Shown: piece after piece, positions 27,416 to 37,585 of the stretch
Position numbering within the stretch: the first letter of the stretch is position 1
Layout: every line of letters starts with the position of its first letter
DNA from: a bacterium
Lineage (GTDB): Bacteria > Hinthialibacterota > Hinthialibacteria > H5-UNCL2
DNA: 64,000 nt
Assembly: GCA_015075175.1 (NCBI GenBank)
Contig: JABTUV010000016.1
Location: 32,979 to 96,978, forward strand
Direction: 5' to 3'
Translations under genes and position numbers: made by a program
The notes under the pieces: model-generated
Databases searched by the model: none
Told to the model about the DNA's origin: nothing
The model's input: the letters and a program-made list of their open reading frames with translations, nothing else

Positions 27416-28066
27416 TTACGAGCCGTCGCCGTCAAATAGCGACGCCTGGTTCTGGGTACCGTTGCGGACCAGCACGGTGGAGCTGATCTCCACCCCCTGG
27501 ATGTCCGCGCCGCCGTACCCGCCGTAAGTGAAGTCGTTGGTTTCGCCGACCCGGAAGGAAAACACCAGCAGGTTGTTGTTGACCAGGGAGGAGTCGGCGA
27601 TGGGCAGCGTGAGGGATTCCAGCGTGTCCTGCGGATTGACGCGGGCGACGTAGGGGCGGACCCCGTTGCGTCCGACCACCCGCGCCAGCACCTCCGGAGC
27701 CGCGTTGCGCGAGAGGTCGCGCCAGTACAGCAATTGATTGTCCTTGATGGTGGAAACGTCGCCGTCGGTCCCGGGCGAGAAGCGAAAGCGGCTGGTGCGA
27801 CCGTCGGCGTGGTTGATGACGACCTCCTCGCCGTAATCGCCCGAGACATTGACCAGCGTCGCCTCACGCACCTCCCTCGACAGTACTTCGCGCGCGCGGT
27901 AGCCGTCGTTCTTGAATTGCACCAGCGACGTGACCTGGGCCAGAATGTCGCTGGAGACGGCGATCAGGGTGAAGGCGCCCGCGAACACCAACGCGCACAG
28001 AAAGATCGATAGCGAGACTTCCAGAAGCGTGAACCCGCCGCCGGCAGGCGATAGGCGCGTCTGCAT
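27416..28066 (-). CDS. Prepilin-type PilW-like minor pilin
   Basis: 216 residues, intact, with AGGAGGAGCGGCC before the ATG. The leader ends in Gly and the mature part begins FTLLEVSLSIFL, the N-methylation motif cut by prepilin peptidase, with Glu at position five. The C-terminal part is beta-rich (DGRTSRFRFSPGTDGDVSTI; LVFSFRVGETNDFTYGGYGG). PilW proteins help prime type IV pilus or type II secretion pseudopilus assembly at the inner membrane. It lies 20 bases before the PilX-like start. Confidence 0.85.
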   Translation of the reverse strand: MQTRLSPAGGGFTLLEVSLSIFLCALVFAGAFTLIAVSSDILAQVTSLVQFKNDGYRAREVLSREVREATLVNVSGDYGEEVVINHADGRTSRFRFSPGTDGDVSTIKDNQLLYWRDLSRNAAPEVLARVVGRNGVRPYVARVNPQDTLESLTLPIADSSLVNNNLLVFSFRVGETNDFTYGGYGGADIQGVEISSTVLVRNGTQNQASLFDGDGS

Positions 28067-28087
28067 GGCCGCTCCTCCTACTAATAA

Positions 28088-28573
28088 CTAGTCCACGACC
28101 GAAATCAGCGTCGTCAGTTGCTGGCTGTAGGTTTCCGGCAGCGTCTCCTCGGCGTAGCCGCCGCGCACCTGGTAGTCGAATGTGACGGTCACGAGTTTGA
28201 TACGGTTGTTGGGATCGCCGCCGACTAGAATCTCCTGGATGGTGACGCGGCGTTCGCCGTACACGTCGTCGGCGGGATCGGCCGTACCGCGACTATCCAG
28301 GAGGATGCGGGAGTCGCCCGCTTCGGGAGGGAAATTGGCCGCGACGATCTGATCGTAATTGAGGCCGCGGATTTGCTCCATCTTCTCCTGGCAGCGGGCC
28401 AGCGCCGCCTCGCCCAAAGTCTCGATGCGCGTCAATCGGCTGTAGTTGCTGATGGAGAGGAGAATCGAGGAGACCACGATCCCCACGACCAGGATGGCGA
28501 CCACGGTCTCGGTCATGGTGAAGCCCGCGCGAACGCGCCGTTTGCGCCGTAGGTGTTGCACCGAGACTGCCAT
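28088..28573 (-). CDS. Prepilin-type PilV-like minor pilin
   Basis: 161 residues, intact, first gene of the minor-pilin series with a GGGAGG site before the ATG. A basic leader (MAVSVQHLRRKRRVRAG) precedes FTMTETVVAILVVGIVVSSI, a prepilin peptidase site with Glu at position five and a hydrophobic helix. The remainder is short and beta-rich (VTVTFDYQVRGGYAEETLPE). The order V-W-X and size match the priming minor pilins of type IV pili. Major pilin, ATPase and platform genes are not in the window. Confidence 0.85.
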   Translation of the reverse strand: MAVSVQHLRRKRRVRAGFTMTETVVAILVVGIVVSSILLSISNYSRLTRIETLGEAALARCQEKMEQIRGLNYDQIVAANFPPEAGDSRILLDSRGTADPADDVYGERRVTIQEILVGGDPNNRIKLVTVTFDYQVRGGYAEETLPETYSQQLTTLISVVD

Positions 28574-28799
28574 CTATGACCTCCCGCCCCCAGGTTGCAG
28601 CACGCGCCGACGCCCGCAAGGGGGCCGGTCCTCGTGCTGTGCTCGCTATTTGTGTACCGCTTTTTGCAGAATAATGCGAATGAAGTTAGTTGTTAAAAAT
28701 CAACCAGTTACGCATGATTCCGAAGCGCGCCAGAATACGTCGGCGGGAATAACTGTAAAATAAAAATACCATTATGTAATGAATAGATGCAATTGAGAA

Positions 28800-31240
28800 T
28801 CAGGCCGTTTCGGCACTCGGCAGCGTCCGGACTTCGCCCCCGTGAGGTCGCAGGAGGCCGGACAATAGGGCCGCAACGTCCAAAACCAAGGCCACGCGGC
28901 CGTCTCCCAAGACACTCAAGCCGGCCAGCCCGGGCACGCGCGACAGGTAACGCCCCAGGGGCTTGATGACGACCTCCTCCTGGCCGAGAAAGCGATCCAC
29001 GGCCAGGCCCACGCGTTGTCGCGACCATTGCACCGCGGCGACGAAGATGGGACGGTTGGGATCGCCCCCGCGCAGCGGGGCGCCCCCGGGAAGGCCGTAG
29101 ACCGCCGCCACGCCGTCGCGCAACGGCACGACCTCCTGCTCGCGCACCAGCTGGATGCGGCCGGCCGGAACCTGGTGGATTTCCTCGACCGCCGCCAGCG
29201 GCAGGGCGTAAACGGTCTCGCCCGCGCGCACCAGGAGGGCGTGCACGATGGCCAGGGTGAGGGGCAGGCGGATGCGGAAGGTCGCGCCCTGTCCGGGCTG
29301 ACTCTCCACCTCGATGGTCCCCGAGACGCGTTCCACGTTGCGTCGCACCACGTCCAGTCCCACGCCGCGCCCGGAGATGTCGCTGACCTTGCCGGCGGTC
29401 GAGAATCCGGGCAGAAAGATGAGATTCAACGCCTCCGACGTGGAGAGGGGCGCGCCAGGCAGGTCCGCCGCCAATCCCTTTTCCACCGCCTTGCGATAGA
29501 CGGCCTGGCAGTCGATGCCGCGACCGTCGTCCCGCACCTCGATCATGATGCGATTGCCCTGCTGGGAGGCGCGCAGTTCCAGCCGCGCCTCGCGCGGCTT
29601 GCCCGCCGCCAGCCGCGCGGCCGGCTCCTCCACCCCGTGATCCAGCGCGTTGCGGATCAGATGCACCAAGGGATCGCCGATCTCCTCGATCACGCTGCGG
29701 TCCACTTCCGTGTCGCCGCCCGAGATTTCCAGTCGCACCTCCTTGCCCAGCTCCCGCCCCAGGTCGCGCACCATGCGGGGAAAGCGGTTGAAGACGCTGC
29801 CGATGGGAACCATGCGCACGTCCATCACGCTCTCCTGCAGGCGGCCGGAGAGGCGCGAGAACTGCTCCAGCGATTCGGAGAAAGCCGCCTCCAGCGCCTT
29901 GAGGTGGGCGAGTACGGGCGGGGCGACGGCGTCGCGGCGCAGCCGCAGGTTGCGCAGATAGTGGCGGAAGTCGGCCCCCAGTTGGGCGAAGCGCGAGCGC
30001 TGCGTGACCAGCTCGCCGATCTCGTCCATCAAGACGTCCAGCTTGCGCACGTCCACGCGGATGGTGTCGTGGCGCAGCGGACCGGGAGTCGGTCGCGGGG
30101 TCGGCGACGCCGGCGTCGGGGAAACTTCAACCGCCGCCACGACCGGCGCGGCGGACGGCGCAGCCGCAGTCGAAGGCAACGCGCGCACCTCGGCGCGTTC
30201 CACTTCCGCCACGTTGCAGGCTCTTTCCACCGCCGCGGCGGTGGCGCCCGCGATCAGCGCCCGCGTCTGTCGGCCCGCGTAGCCCGCCTCCAAGCGCGCG
30301 GCTTCCGGCTCGCTCCAAATGAGCGTCCCGGCTTTCTTGAGATTATTGAAAACCAGGTAATTCCGCGCCTCCGGCAGGACCGAATCAGCGCGCACGTGCA
30401 CGGCCGCATAGACCACCGGCCCGCGCGTCAGGGCCTGCCGCAAGGCCTCCTGCGCCTTCCGCGGAAGGTTCAACTCGGAATCTCGGGCGGCAGCATTGCC
30501 GCACTCCAGAGGTTCCTGCGCGGCCGGACTCGATCGGCGCGGGCGGCAGCAGGCGGACTTCGACGTGCAGCACGCCGCCCAGGTTGCAGGCGGCGCGCAG
30601 CCGCGCCTCCGGCGCCGTGGTCGACCGACCACCTCGAGCGATCCTGGAATGCGCCTTCCGTCACCGCCGACCGCTCGGATGGCACTTCTCGATGGAGCCG
30701 ACCGCCTCCAGGTTGAGAGGATGAGGAAGGCCTTCACGTCCTTCATGGGCAGCTGCGGATCGAGAGCCACCGTGATGCGATAGCGGACGGTGCGCGACCG
30801 GCGGCGGGGAAGCGGGGCGGGATGGTGGAGACCGGCTCCAGGGGCGCGGGCGGGGCGGACCGCTCCAGGAAGGCTCCATGGCGTTGCACAGCTCCGTCGC
30901 GTCGGTATGGGGAACGGACTGGGTGGTGATCTCACCCACCATGGTCTTGAGCATGTCCACGCCGGACAGAGCAGATCGATCATGGGGCGGTCGGCCGGCC
31001 GCTGGCCGCCGCGCACTTCCTCCAAGAGCGACTCCATCTTGTGCGCCAGCGTGGCCACGGTGACGAAGCCCATCGAGCCGGCGGCGCCCTTCAGGCTGTG
31101 CGCGGCGCGGAACACCGACTGGATGGTGTCCTCGTCGCCGGGTTGATCTCCAACGCCAGAAGACCCTCGGAGAGGGCCGCCAGCTGTTCGTCGGCTTCGT
31201 CCAGGAACGGACCCATGTAATCGGAGAGATTGAAGGGCAT
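28800..31240 (-). CDS. cheA: Chemotaxis-type histidine kinase CheA, frameshifted in the N-terminal half
   Basis: Autophosphorylating kinase that passes phosphate to CheY/CheB-type regulators. The ATG at 31240 (GGGAG site) begins MPFNLSDYMGPFLDEADEQL, the Hpt domain, which continues after a frameshift near 31135 as TIQSVFRAAHSLKGAAGSMG with the phospho-His. Between about 30990 and 30520 the frame changes more than once. From 30500 on the protein is continuous: a response-regulator-binding-like region, P3 dimerisation (IRVDVRKLDVLMDEIGELVT), ATPase (HLIRNALDHGVEEP; DDGRGI; GFSTAGKVSDISGRGVGLDV) and CheW-like domain (RLPLTLAIVHALLVRAGE to the end). LECGNAAARDSE is encoded by an inserted R2 repeat. 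No cheY/cheW neighbours; the receiver protein at 50333 is a possible partner. Confidence 0.93.
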
Positions 31241-31397
31241 GGCGGCTCCCGGGTACAAACTTCAGTTTGTGCCCTGTCGGTGGTAATCGGCGCAGTCTAG
31301 GAAGGCTCCTTGCGCCTGTCAAGCCACGCCGATCGCGGGGTGCAGCCGTAAAGATCTGAGCCTGCAAGCCACGCGGGACTGTTCCGGGCGGTCGTCG

Positions 31398-31572
31398 CAA
31401 TTCCGATGGCATGGGCTGTCATTTCGACAGGGAGGTGGAAACCCTAGGGGATGTTACGTAAGGTCCCAATTCCGATGGCATGGGCTGTCGTTTCGACCGA
31501 AGGAGAAATCTCCTTCCGTTGGCGCGGGTCGAGTGCGAGACAGAAGATTTCTCCCTTCGGTCGAAATGACAG
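31398..31572. repeat. R1 repeats with a 69-bp spaced direct duplication
   Basis: AATTCCGATGGCATGGGCTG occurs at 31399 and again at 31468, each running into a TGTC(A/G)TTTCGAC half-site; the second is paired with the complement GGTCGAAATGACA ending at 31572. R2 fragments follow to about 31652. With a TACAAACTTCAGTTTGTG fragment of R4 at 31255 this accounts for the 426 bases between cheA and the methyltransferase; no gene is seen. Confidence 0.85.
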
Positions 31573-31666
31573 CTATGCCTCCAGGTGCAAAAAAGGCCGC
31601 AGCTGCGCCCCAGTACCCGCGCCAGCGGCAGCAAGCAGCCGCACTCCACATGGTTACCGAGCACGA

Positions 31667-32380
31667 TTACGAACGCGCTTCGCGCGCATACACGTCCAGC
31701 CACGCGCTGTCCGACACGCTCTTGCGTTCCATGAGCGAGAGCCGTCCCCCGACCAGTGCCTCGACCAGCGGCGGCGTGTAGAGGTAGTGATAATACTCAC
31801 ATTCCTCCCCCGTCGCCTCGTTGCGGTAGGTCTCCACGTACGCGCCCTGCTCGGATAAGTACTGCGACAGAATGCACGTCAAGAGAACCGGATCGTACTG
31901 TTGCACGTATTCGCGCGGGCGCTGCGCGGCGATGAAGGGAAAGAACCCGTCCTCGTAATGGACGAGCAAGCGTCCCTCCGGCGCGAGCCAGCCGGGCAGG
32001 CGCTCGACCAGGCGGGAGAATTGCGCCGGCGGAAAGTCGGCGATGCTGTCGCCGAGAAACGTGACGGCGTCATAGTTTCCACCGAGGTCATCCTCTAACA
32101 CGTCCGCCTGCTTGAAAACGGTATGGGAGCCGTGCTGCTCCGCTTGCGCCTTGCCGCGGGCGATCATCTCCGCGCAGGCGTCTACGGCGACGACCAGGGC
32201 TCCCAGCCGCTCCAGCTCCAGCGCAAACGCCCCCGTCCCCGCGCAGAGGTCCAGTACGCGCATCCCCGGCTTGACATGCAGCGCCAAAAACGGCGACAGC
32301 CGCGCCACTTCCGCGCGCCGCGACTCCTCGGAGAATTCGGACACAAGCCAGCGATAAACCGTCGGTAGCTGGTCACTCAT
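31667..32380 (-). CDS. Class I SAM-dependent methyltransferase
   Basis: A 237-residue intact protein with the Rossmann methyltransferase motifs: VLDLCAGTGAFALELERLGA (motif I), VVAVDACAEMI (acidic strand 2), FKQADVLEDDLGGNYDAVTF (motifs II-III) and WLAPEGRLLVHYEDG. The N-terminus (DQLPTVYRWLVSEFSEESRR) resembles small-molecule methyltransferases of the Methyltransf_25/11 groups. Substrate unknown. It stands alone between a repeat cluster and the transporter gene on the same strand. Confidence 0.8.
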   Translation of the reverse strand: MSDQLPTVYRWLVSEFSEESRRAEVARLSPFLALHVKPGMRVLDLCAGTGAFALELERLGALVVAVDACAEMIARGKAQAEQHGSHTVFKQADVLEDDLGGNYDAVTFLGDSIADFPPAQFSRLVERLPGWLAPEGRLLVHYEDGFFPFIAAQRPREYVQQYDPVLLTCILSQYLSEQGAYVETYRNEATGEECEYYHYLYTPPLVEALVGGRLSLMERKSVSDSAWLDVYAREARS

Positions 32381-32488
32381 AGCGTCCGCTCAAGGCCGCT
32401 CCCATGCCGTTCTCTCGATACGCTTCGCCGCTCGGGAGAGCTATCGAGAGGCACGGCGGCTTTACACCGGAATGGTGGTCCGCGTGCT

Positions 32489-33705
32489 TCACGTCCATAG
32501 TGCCACCAGCCACAACCATAGCGCCGAGATGCCCAGCGTCGCCAGCGTCACCGGCGCGCCCACGCGCGCGTGCTCCCGCCAGCCGATCCGCACCCCCAGC
32601 CGCCGCGCCTGATCCACCACGATGATGTTGGCGATGCTGCCCACGATGAAAAGGTTTCCCGCCAGCGTGGACGACAGCGCCAGGACCGGTCCCGCCAGGG
32701 GATGGGTGGCGACGGGCAGAAGCAGCATGACGGCGGGAACATTCGACACCAGGTTGGAGAGGACTGCGGTGGAAACAAAGAGCACAGTGGGCTGGGCGGG
32801 ATCCATGCCCGCCGCCGCCAGCGCGGTCGTCGCCCGCACCAGCATCCCCGACTGCGCCAGCGCATGGTTGACCACGAAGAGGCCGATGAAAAGCACCAGC
32901 AGCTGCCAGTCCACCAGCGCCAGCATCTGTCGGCTGGCCATCTTGCGGCTGGTCAGAAGCAGTCCCGCCGCCCCCAGGGCCAGCGCCTCGCGCGACCACG
33001 AAGTGAACAGAAACGCCAGCACCAGGAGCGTGATGACCGCCAGGCCCTTGGCGCTCTGCCACGGATTGAAGGGCGGCGCCTCGACCTCGAAGGATTGAGC
33101 AGGCTCGCTCCAGTTTCCCGCGGTGGAACGCGCGATGATCCACCACGTGGCCGCAAGCCCCAAAACGACCGGCACGATGGCCAGGAGCAGATAGCCGCCG
33201 AAGGAGAGGCGCAGCGCCTGGCCGATCAGCATGTTCTGCGGATTGCCGATGAGGGTCGCGGCCGAGCCGACGTTGGCCGCGCACGCCAAAGCCAGGAGAA
33301 ACGGCACGGGCCGATAGCCGCGGCGGCGGCAGCTCTCGACCAGGATGGGCGCGACCGCCAGGCACACGATGTCGTTTGCCAGAAGCGCCGAGAGCGCGGC
33401 GGAACGGATGACGAGAAGAGCAGGCGCTCCGGCCCGCCGTCGTGGGCCGCGATGCGCCTCGTCACCCGCGTGTAGAAGCCCCCCACCCGGAACTGCGCCG
33501 AGACCACCATCAGACCGAACAGGAGGGCCAGCGTGGGCACGTCCACCGCGCGCCACGCCTCCGACGGCGAGAGCCGCTCGGTCGCCACCAGGAGAATCGC
33601 CCCCAACAGCGCCACCCCCGTGCGATCCAGCGCCAGCCCGGGGATTTCGCCCAGCAGCATCCCCACGTAAACCAGGATGAAGACGAACAGCACGCCCGCG
33701 TCCAT
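32489..33705 (-). CDS. Anion transporter of the ArsB/NhaD/SLC13-like superfamily, one frameshift
   Basis: About 405 residues with ten or more hydrophobic segments, starting MDAGVLFVFILVYVGMLLGE at 33705. The frame shifts near 33420, after GGFYTRVTRRIAAHDGGPER, and continues VIRSAALSALLANDIVCLAV, the conserved LSALLAND hairpin of the ion transporter superfamily. The second half repeats the motif: VFVSTAVLSNLVSNVPAVML, followed by LAGNLFIVGSIANIIVVDQA. These hairpins form the substrate and cation sites in ArsB, NhaD and citrate carriers. Substrate cannot be told from sequence; no ars or dicarboxylate genes are nearby. Confidence 0.82.
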
Positions 33706-33777
33706 TTCATCAAGACCCTAGCGGAGCCTGTGGCTTGTGGCAAGCATCCTCCCCGGACGTCGTCCGGGTGCACCAGC

Positions 33778-33848
33778 GGAGTACAAACTTCAGTTTGTCT
33801 GCCTGCAACACGCCACGTTGCGCAGGAACAGACTGAAGTCTGTACTCC
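33778..33848. repeat. R4 palindrome (GGAGTACAAACTTCAGTTTG)
   Basis: GGAGTACAAACTTCAGTTTG at 33778 faces AACAGACTGAAGTCTGTACT ending near 33846, giving an imperfect long hairpin; a half copy is at 31254-31272. The preceding 33752-33766 holds another small palindrome (CCGGACGTCGTCCGG). Confidence 0.8.
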
Positions 33849-33949
33849 GAAGAACTCCGAAAAAGGCCTTGAACGGAGATAGTTGTTGGAACATACTTAT
33901 TCCGCAACGCGGGCAAGGCGCCCTGCTAGTCGAGTTCTGGAGCATTGTC

Positions 33950-34900
33950 ATGGCTGAGAAGAAGATCATTGCGGTATTGGGCGCGACCGGCGCGCAGGGC
34001 GGCGGCCTGGTGCGCGCCATCACGAGTAGTCGGGACGCCGGCTTTGCCGCGCGGGCGATCACGCGGGACCCCGCCTCCGACAAGGCGCAGGCCCTGGCCC
34101 AGCTGGGAGCGGAGGTCGTGGCCGCGGACGTCGACGACCCCGAGAGTTTGAAGAGGGCGTTCGCCGGCGCGTACGGCGCCTTCTGCGTCACCTTCTTCTG
34201 GGCGCACTTTTCGCCGGAGCGGGAGATGACGGAGGCCCGCTCCATGGCCGAAGCCGCCCAACACGCCGGCCTTGAGCACGTCATCTGGTCCACGCTGGAG
34301 GACACCCGTAGGTGGGTCCCCCTCGACGACGACCGCATGCCCACGCTTCACGGCAAGTACAAGGTCCCCCACTTCGACGGCAAGGGCGAGGCCGACAAGT
34401 TCTTTACCGAGTTGGGACTGCCGGTCACCTTTCTGCTCACCTCGTTTTACTGGGACAACTTCATTCACTTCGGCATGGGACCGAAAAGAGGCCCCGAGGG
34501 CGCGCCGGTCATCACGCTGCCGATGGGGAACGCCAAGCTGCCGGGCATCGCCGCGGAAGACATCGGCCCGTGCGCCTACGGCATCTTCAAGCGCGGCCGG
34601 GAGTACATCGGCAGGACGGTCGGCATCTGCGGCGAGCAGTTGACCGGCGCGGAAATGGCGGCCGCGCTCAGCCGCGCGCTGGGAACCGAGGTGCGCTACA
34701 ACGCGGTGGAGCCTGAAGTCTATCGCGGCTTGGGCTTTCCCGGCGCGGACGATCTCGCCAACATGTTCCAGTTCAAACGCGACTTCGAGGCGTATTTCTG
34801 CGGCGCGCGCGATCCGGCCGTGGCCCGCGCGCTCCATCCGCAACTCCAGACGTTCGCGCAGTGGTTGGAGAAAAACGCAGCGGCCATTCCGCTGGAGTGA
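33950..34900 (+). CDS. NmrA-like NAD(P)-binding protein
   Basis: 316 residues, intact. The ATG at 33950 with GGAG eight bases before it begins MAEKKIIAVLGATGAQGGGL, a Rossmann dinucleotide motif (GATGAQGG) of the atypical SDR NmrA/HSCARG group. Other family features are ARAITRDPASDKAQALAQLG, VVAADVDDPESLKRAFAGAY and HVIWSTLEDTRRWV followed by the YKVPHFDGKGE stretch in place of the classical YxxxK. Such proteins sense NADPH or act as small-molecule reductases. No partner genes nearby; the upstream region is repeats. Confidence 0.85.
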   Translation: MAEKKIIAVLGATGAQGGGLVRAITSSRDAGFAARAITRDPASDKAQALAQLGAEVVAADVDDPESLKRAFAGAYGAFCVTFFWAHFSPEREMTEARSMAEAAQHAGLEHVIWSTLEDTRRWVPLDDDRMPTLHGKYKVPHFDGKGEADKFFTELGLPVTFLLTSFYWDNFIHFGMGPKRGPEGAPVITLPMGNAKLPGIAAEDIGPCAYGIFKRGREYIGRTVGICGEQLTGAEMAAALSRALGTEVRYNAVEPEVYRGLGFPGADDLANMFQFKRDFEAYFCGARDPAVARALHPQLQTFAQWLEKNAAAIPLE

Positions 34901-35040
34901 GAGACGGAATATCCCCCTCAGTCTGCATCGGCGCCGGGCCGCCGCGCGGCCGGCGCCGCCTCCACCTCGTCTCCGCGCTGCCCATCGTCGAACGCGTCGT
35001 GGACTTCCCGGCCGCGTTTGCGCGCCGGCGCGTGCGACAG

Positions 35041-35116
35041 TACCGGGGACAGCCGCCCATTTCCGAAGATACGTTTGTCCCTCCCCTGCGGCGTTTTCCG
35101 CCGGAAATGGGTGACT
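35041..35116. repeat. R5 repeat (CCCATTTCCGAAGATACGTT)
   Basis: The 76-base element starts near GGGACAGCCGCCCATTTCCG and ends CCGCCGGAAATGGGTGACTG, with outer arms CCCATTTCCG / CGGAAATGGG. A second copy with few differences lies at 53864-53938, and a fragment at 42234-42262. Confidence 0.85.
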
Positions 35117-35145
35117 GTCTCGCTTCCGCCTGCTAGCCTTGCGGC

Positions 35146-36279
35146 ATGGCTCTCCTGCAACTGGAAGTTCAGAACGGCGACGCGCGGGCGGGGCGCCTCT
35201 TTACGCCGCACGGCGAAGTCGAGACGCCCGCCTTCATGCCCGTGGGCACGCAGGGCGCCGTCAAGGCGCTCACGCCCGAGCTGATCCGAGAGACGGGAAC
35301 CCACATGATTCTCGCCAACACCTATCATCTGCACTTGCGGCCCGGCAGCGGGATCATTGCGGAACTGGGCGGCCTGCATCGCTTCATGAACTGGCCCGGC
35401 CCCATCCTGACGGACAGCGGAGGCTTCCAGATTTATTCCCTGGCGCGCCTCTGCCGGTTGGACGACGAGGGGGTGGTCTTTCAAAGCCACATCGACGGCA
35501 GCACCCACCGGCTTACGCCCGAGCGCGCCATGGAAATCCAGGCGCAGCTGGGCGCGGACATCGTGATGGCGCTGGATGAGTGCACGCCGTACCCGTGCGA
35601 GTATTCGGCGGCGGCGGCGGCGGTCGAGCGCACTACGCGCTGGGCGGCGCGCTGCCGGGCCGCCCAGCGCCGCCCCGACCAGGCGCTCTTCGGCATCGTG
35701 CAGGGCAGCGTCTACCCGCAGCTGCGGGAACAGAGCGCCAAGGCGCTCGTCGCCATGGACTTCCCCGGCTACGCCCTCGGCGGCCTGTCGGTCGGCGAGG
35801 GACGCGAGCGCATGTGCGCCATGCTGGAGGCGACCGTCCCCCTTCTGCCGTCCGACCGCCCCCGCTACCTGATGGGCGTGGGTACCCCCGCCGATTTCAT
35901 TCTGGCGGTCGAGCGCGGCATCGACCTCTTCGACTGCGTGGTTCCCACGCGCACGGCGCGCAACGCCACGCTCTACACCAGCCGGGGCCGGCTCAACCTG
36001 CGCAACGCCCAGTACGTCCGCGACGCCGGCCCGCTCGACCCCGACTGCGCCTGCCCGACCTGCCGGCAATACTCCCGCGCCTATTTGCGACATCTCTACG
36101 TCGCCAAGGAAATCCTCGCCTCCATCCTGGGCACTCTGCACAACGTCGCGTTCTTTCAGAACATCATGGCCCGCATACGCTCGGCCATCCGCACCGGGAC
36201 GTGGGCGCAGCTGAAAGAGGAGGTACTGGCGGTATATGGCGCGTGCGACGAGCACGCCTCGGCGGGATGGGACCTATGA
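35146..36279 (+). CDS. tgt: tRNA-guanine transglycosylase
   Basis: Exchanges guanine-34 for preQ1 in tRNAs with GUN anticodons, a step in queuosine synthesis. 377 intact residues from [20 protein letters not shown]. Family features: [20 protein letters not shown], the catalytic TDSGGFQ (general acid Asp), [26 protein letters not shown], the nucleophile region [20 protein letters not shown] and the zinc site [19 protein letters not shown] (three Cys plus His). Stands alone; queA and yajC are not adjacent. R5 repeat lies just upstream and an R3 repeat just downstream. Confidence 0.97.
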   Translation: MALLQLEVQNGDARAGRLFTPHGEVETPAFMPVGTQGAVKALTPELIRETGTHMILANTYHLHLRPGSGIIAELGGLHRFMNWPGPILTDSGGFQIYSLARLCRLDDEGVVFQSHIDGSTHRLTPERAMEIQAQLGADIVMALDECTPYPCEYSAAAAAVERTTRWAARCRAAQRRPDQALFGIVQGSVYPQLREQSAKALVAMDFPGYALGGLSVGEGRERMCAMLEATVPLLPSDRPRYLMGVGTPADFILAVERGIDLFDCVVPTRTARNATLYTSRGRLNLRNAQYVRDAGPLDPDCACPTCRQYSRAYLRHLYVAKEILASILGTLHNVAFFQNIMARIRSAIRTGTWAQLKEEVLAVYGACDEHASAGWDL

Positions 36280-36368
36280 GACCCAGGGGAACCATGGGAC
36301 CAACGTCGACCCAAGAATGTGATGAGCGTTTAATAGGTCCCATAGGTCTTATAGGTCCTATTCGTCCC
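36275..36368. repeat. R3 repeat (GGTCCCATAGGTC family)
   Basis: GGGACCTATGAGACCC at the tgt stop and ATAGGTCCCATAGGTCTTAT at about 36332 with TAGGTCCTATTCGTCCCATG ending at the next start codon form inverted GGGACC/GGTCCC sets. Other copies lie at 1453-1482 (inside a gene) and 10145-10160. The repeat reaches the ATG of the secreted protein at 36369, so it replaces its ribosome-binding region. Confidence 0.8.
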
Positions 36369-37581
36369 ATGCCGGCGCCTCGCAGTCTGGCCTTTTTGTG
36401 CGTGTTTCTGCTGGCCGGCGGCGCTCGGGCGCTCCAGTGGGAGGTCTCCGACCTGTCGGAGCGGCCCGTCGTGGACGCTCCGCTGGGCCTGGCGCTGGAC
36501 TCGGGGGGACGGCCCAGCGTGGCCTTCGTGGACGAGAAGCGCCAGCGCCTCTTGCTGGCCCGCCGCATCGGTGGAGTTTGGGAAGAAGAAGAGGTTTTCC
36601 ACCCGGCCGGATTGGGAGCGCGCGCGGGCGAGGCGCTGGACCTCGCCATCGACGCCCACGGCCGCCGGCATCTCGCCCATGCCTCCTTCCGCGCCTACCA
36701 GGGCGTGCAACTGGAGTATCTCAGCGACCGCCGCGGGACGTGGCAGATGGAGACCCCCGGCGGCCCGCGCCGGTTCGGCTACGACGCCGCCGTCGCGCTG
36801 GACCCTTCCGGCGGCGCGCATCTCGCCTGCCGCTCGGCTCGCCCCGACAACGATCTCTATCTCGTCAGCCCCAAAGGCGCCGGTTGGGAAATCCTCGATG
36901 TGGAGACCGAGGGCCATGTCGGATTCTGGATCGACCTAGCGATGGGCGGTTCCTATCTGCCCGCCGCGACGCATCCCGACAACGCCCCCGGCAGCGGGGC
37001 GGGGCGACGGTACAAGCCCTTCATCGCCCACGCCGTTTACGACAAGAGCCAGGAGAAGGGCGCCGGCCCGCCCCTCGCGGTGCATCTGCGCTACATCGAC
37101 CCCAAGGGGCAGTGGACGACCGATGTCCTGCCGGTTTCAAATGCAGGTTACGGCCTGTCGCTGGCGCTTTCGCAGTGGGAGGAACCGCATCTCACGTTTG
37201 GAGGCGGCGGGCGGCTTTATCACGCCGAGAAGATCGCCACGACGACTGAGGGCGCGCGTGCCGGCTGGGCTGGAGATCGTTGTCGACAGGTCGGCGACAA
37301 CGGCGGACATCACGGAGGACCTTGCTCACGCCGCCCAACTGGTGGGCTGGTTTGCTTCCATCGCGCTGGGACCGGGAAACCAGCCGCGGATCGCGTTCAC
37401 GTCGCCGCGGGGACTGGAGGTCGCCCATCGCGGCAAGGACGGCTGGAGCGTGGAGCTGGTCGCGGCGGCGTCGGGCGCGGGCCGCTGGTGCAAGCTGGCG
37501 TGCGACGCCTGGGGCGGCGTCCACGTCGTTTATTACGATCCCACCGGCCGGCGCGCGCGCTACGCCTACGGCCGCCCGTGA
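36369..37581 (+). CDS. Secreted protein of unknown function, beta-propeller-like, one frameshift
   Basis: About 404 residues beginning MPAPRSLAFLCVFLLAGGAR, a signal peptide. It then shows repeated blade-like units: DAPLGLALDSGGRPSVAFVD, GEALDLAIDAHGRRHLAHAS, FGYDAAVALDPSGGAHLACR, YGLSLALSQWEEPHLTFGGG. The frame shifts near 37260 and continues LVGWFASIALGPGNQPRIAF and WCKLACDAWGGVHVVYYDPT to TGA at 37581. The repeating 'D..G.PH(V/L)A(F/Y)' pattern is typical of extracellular beta-propellers of unknown ligand. Convergent with the ABC ATPase remnant, five bases apart. Confidence 0.75.
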
Positions 37582-37585
37582 CCGC

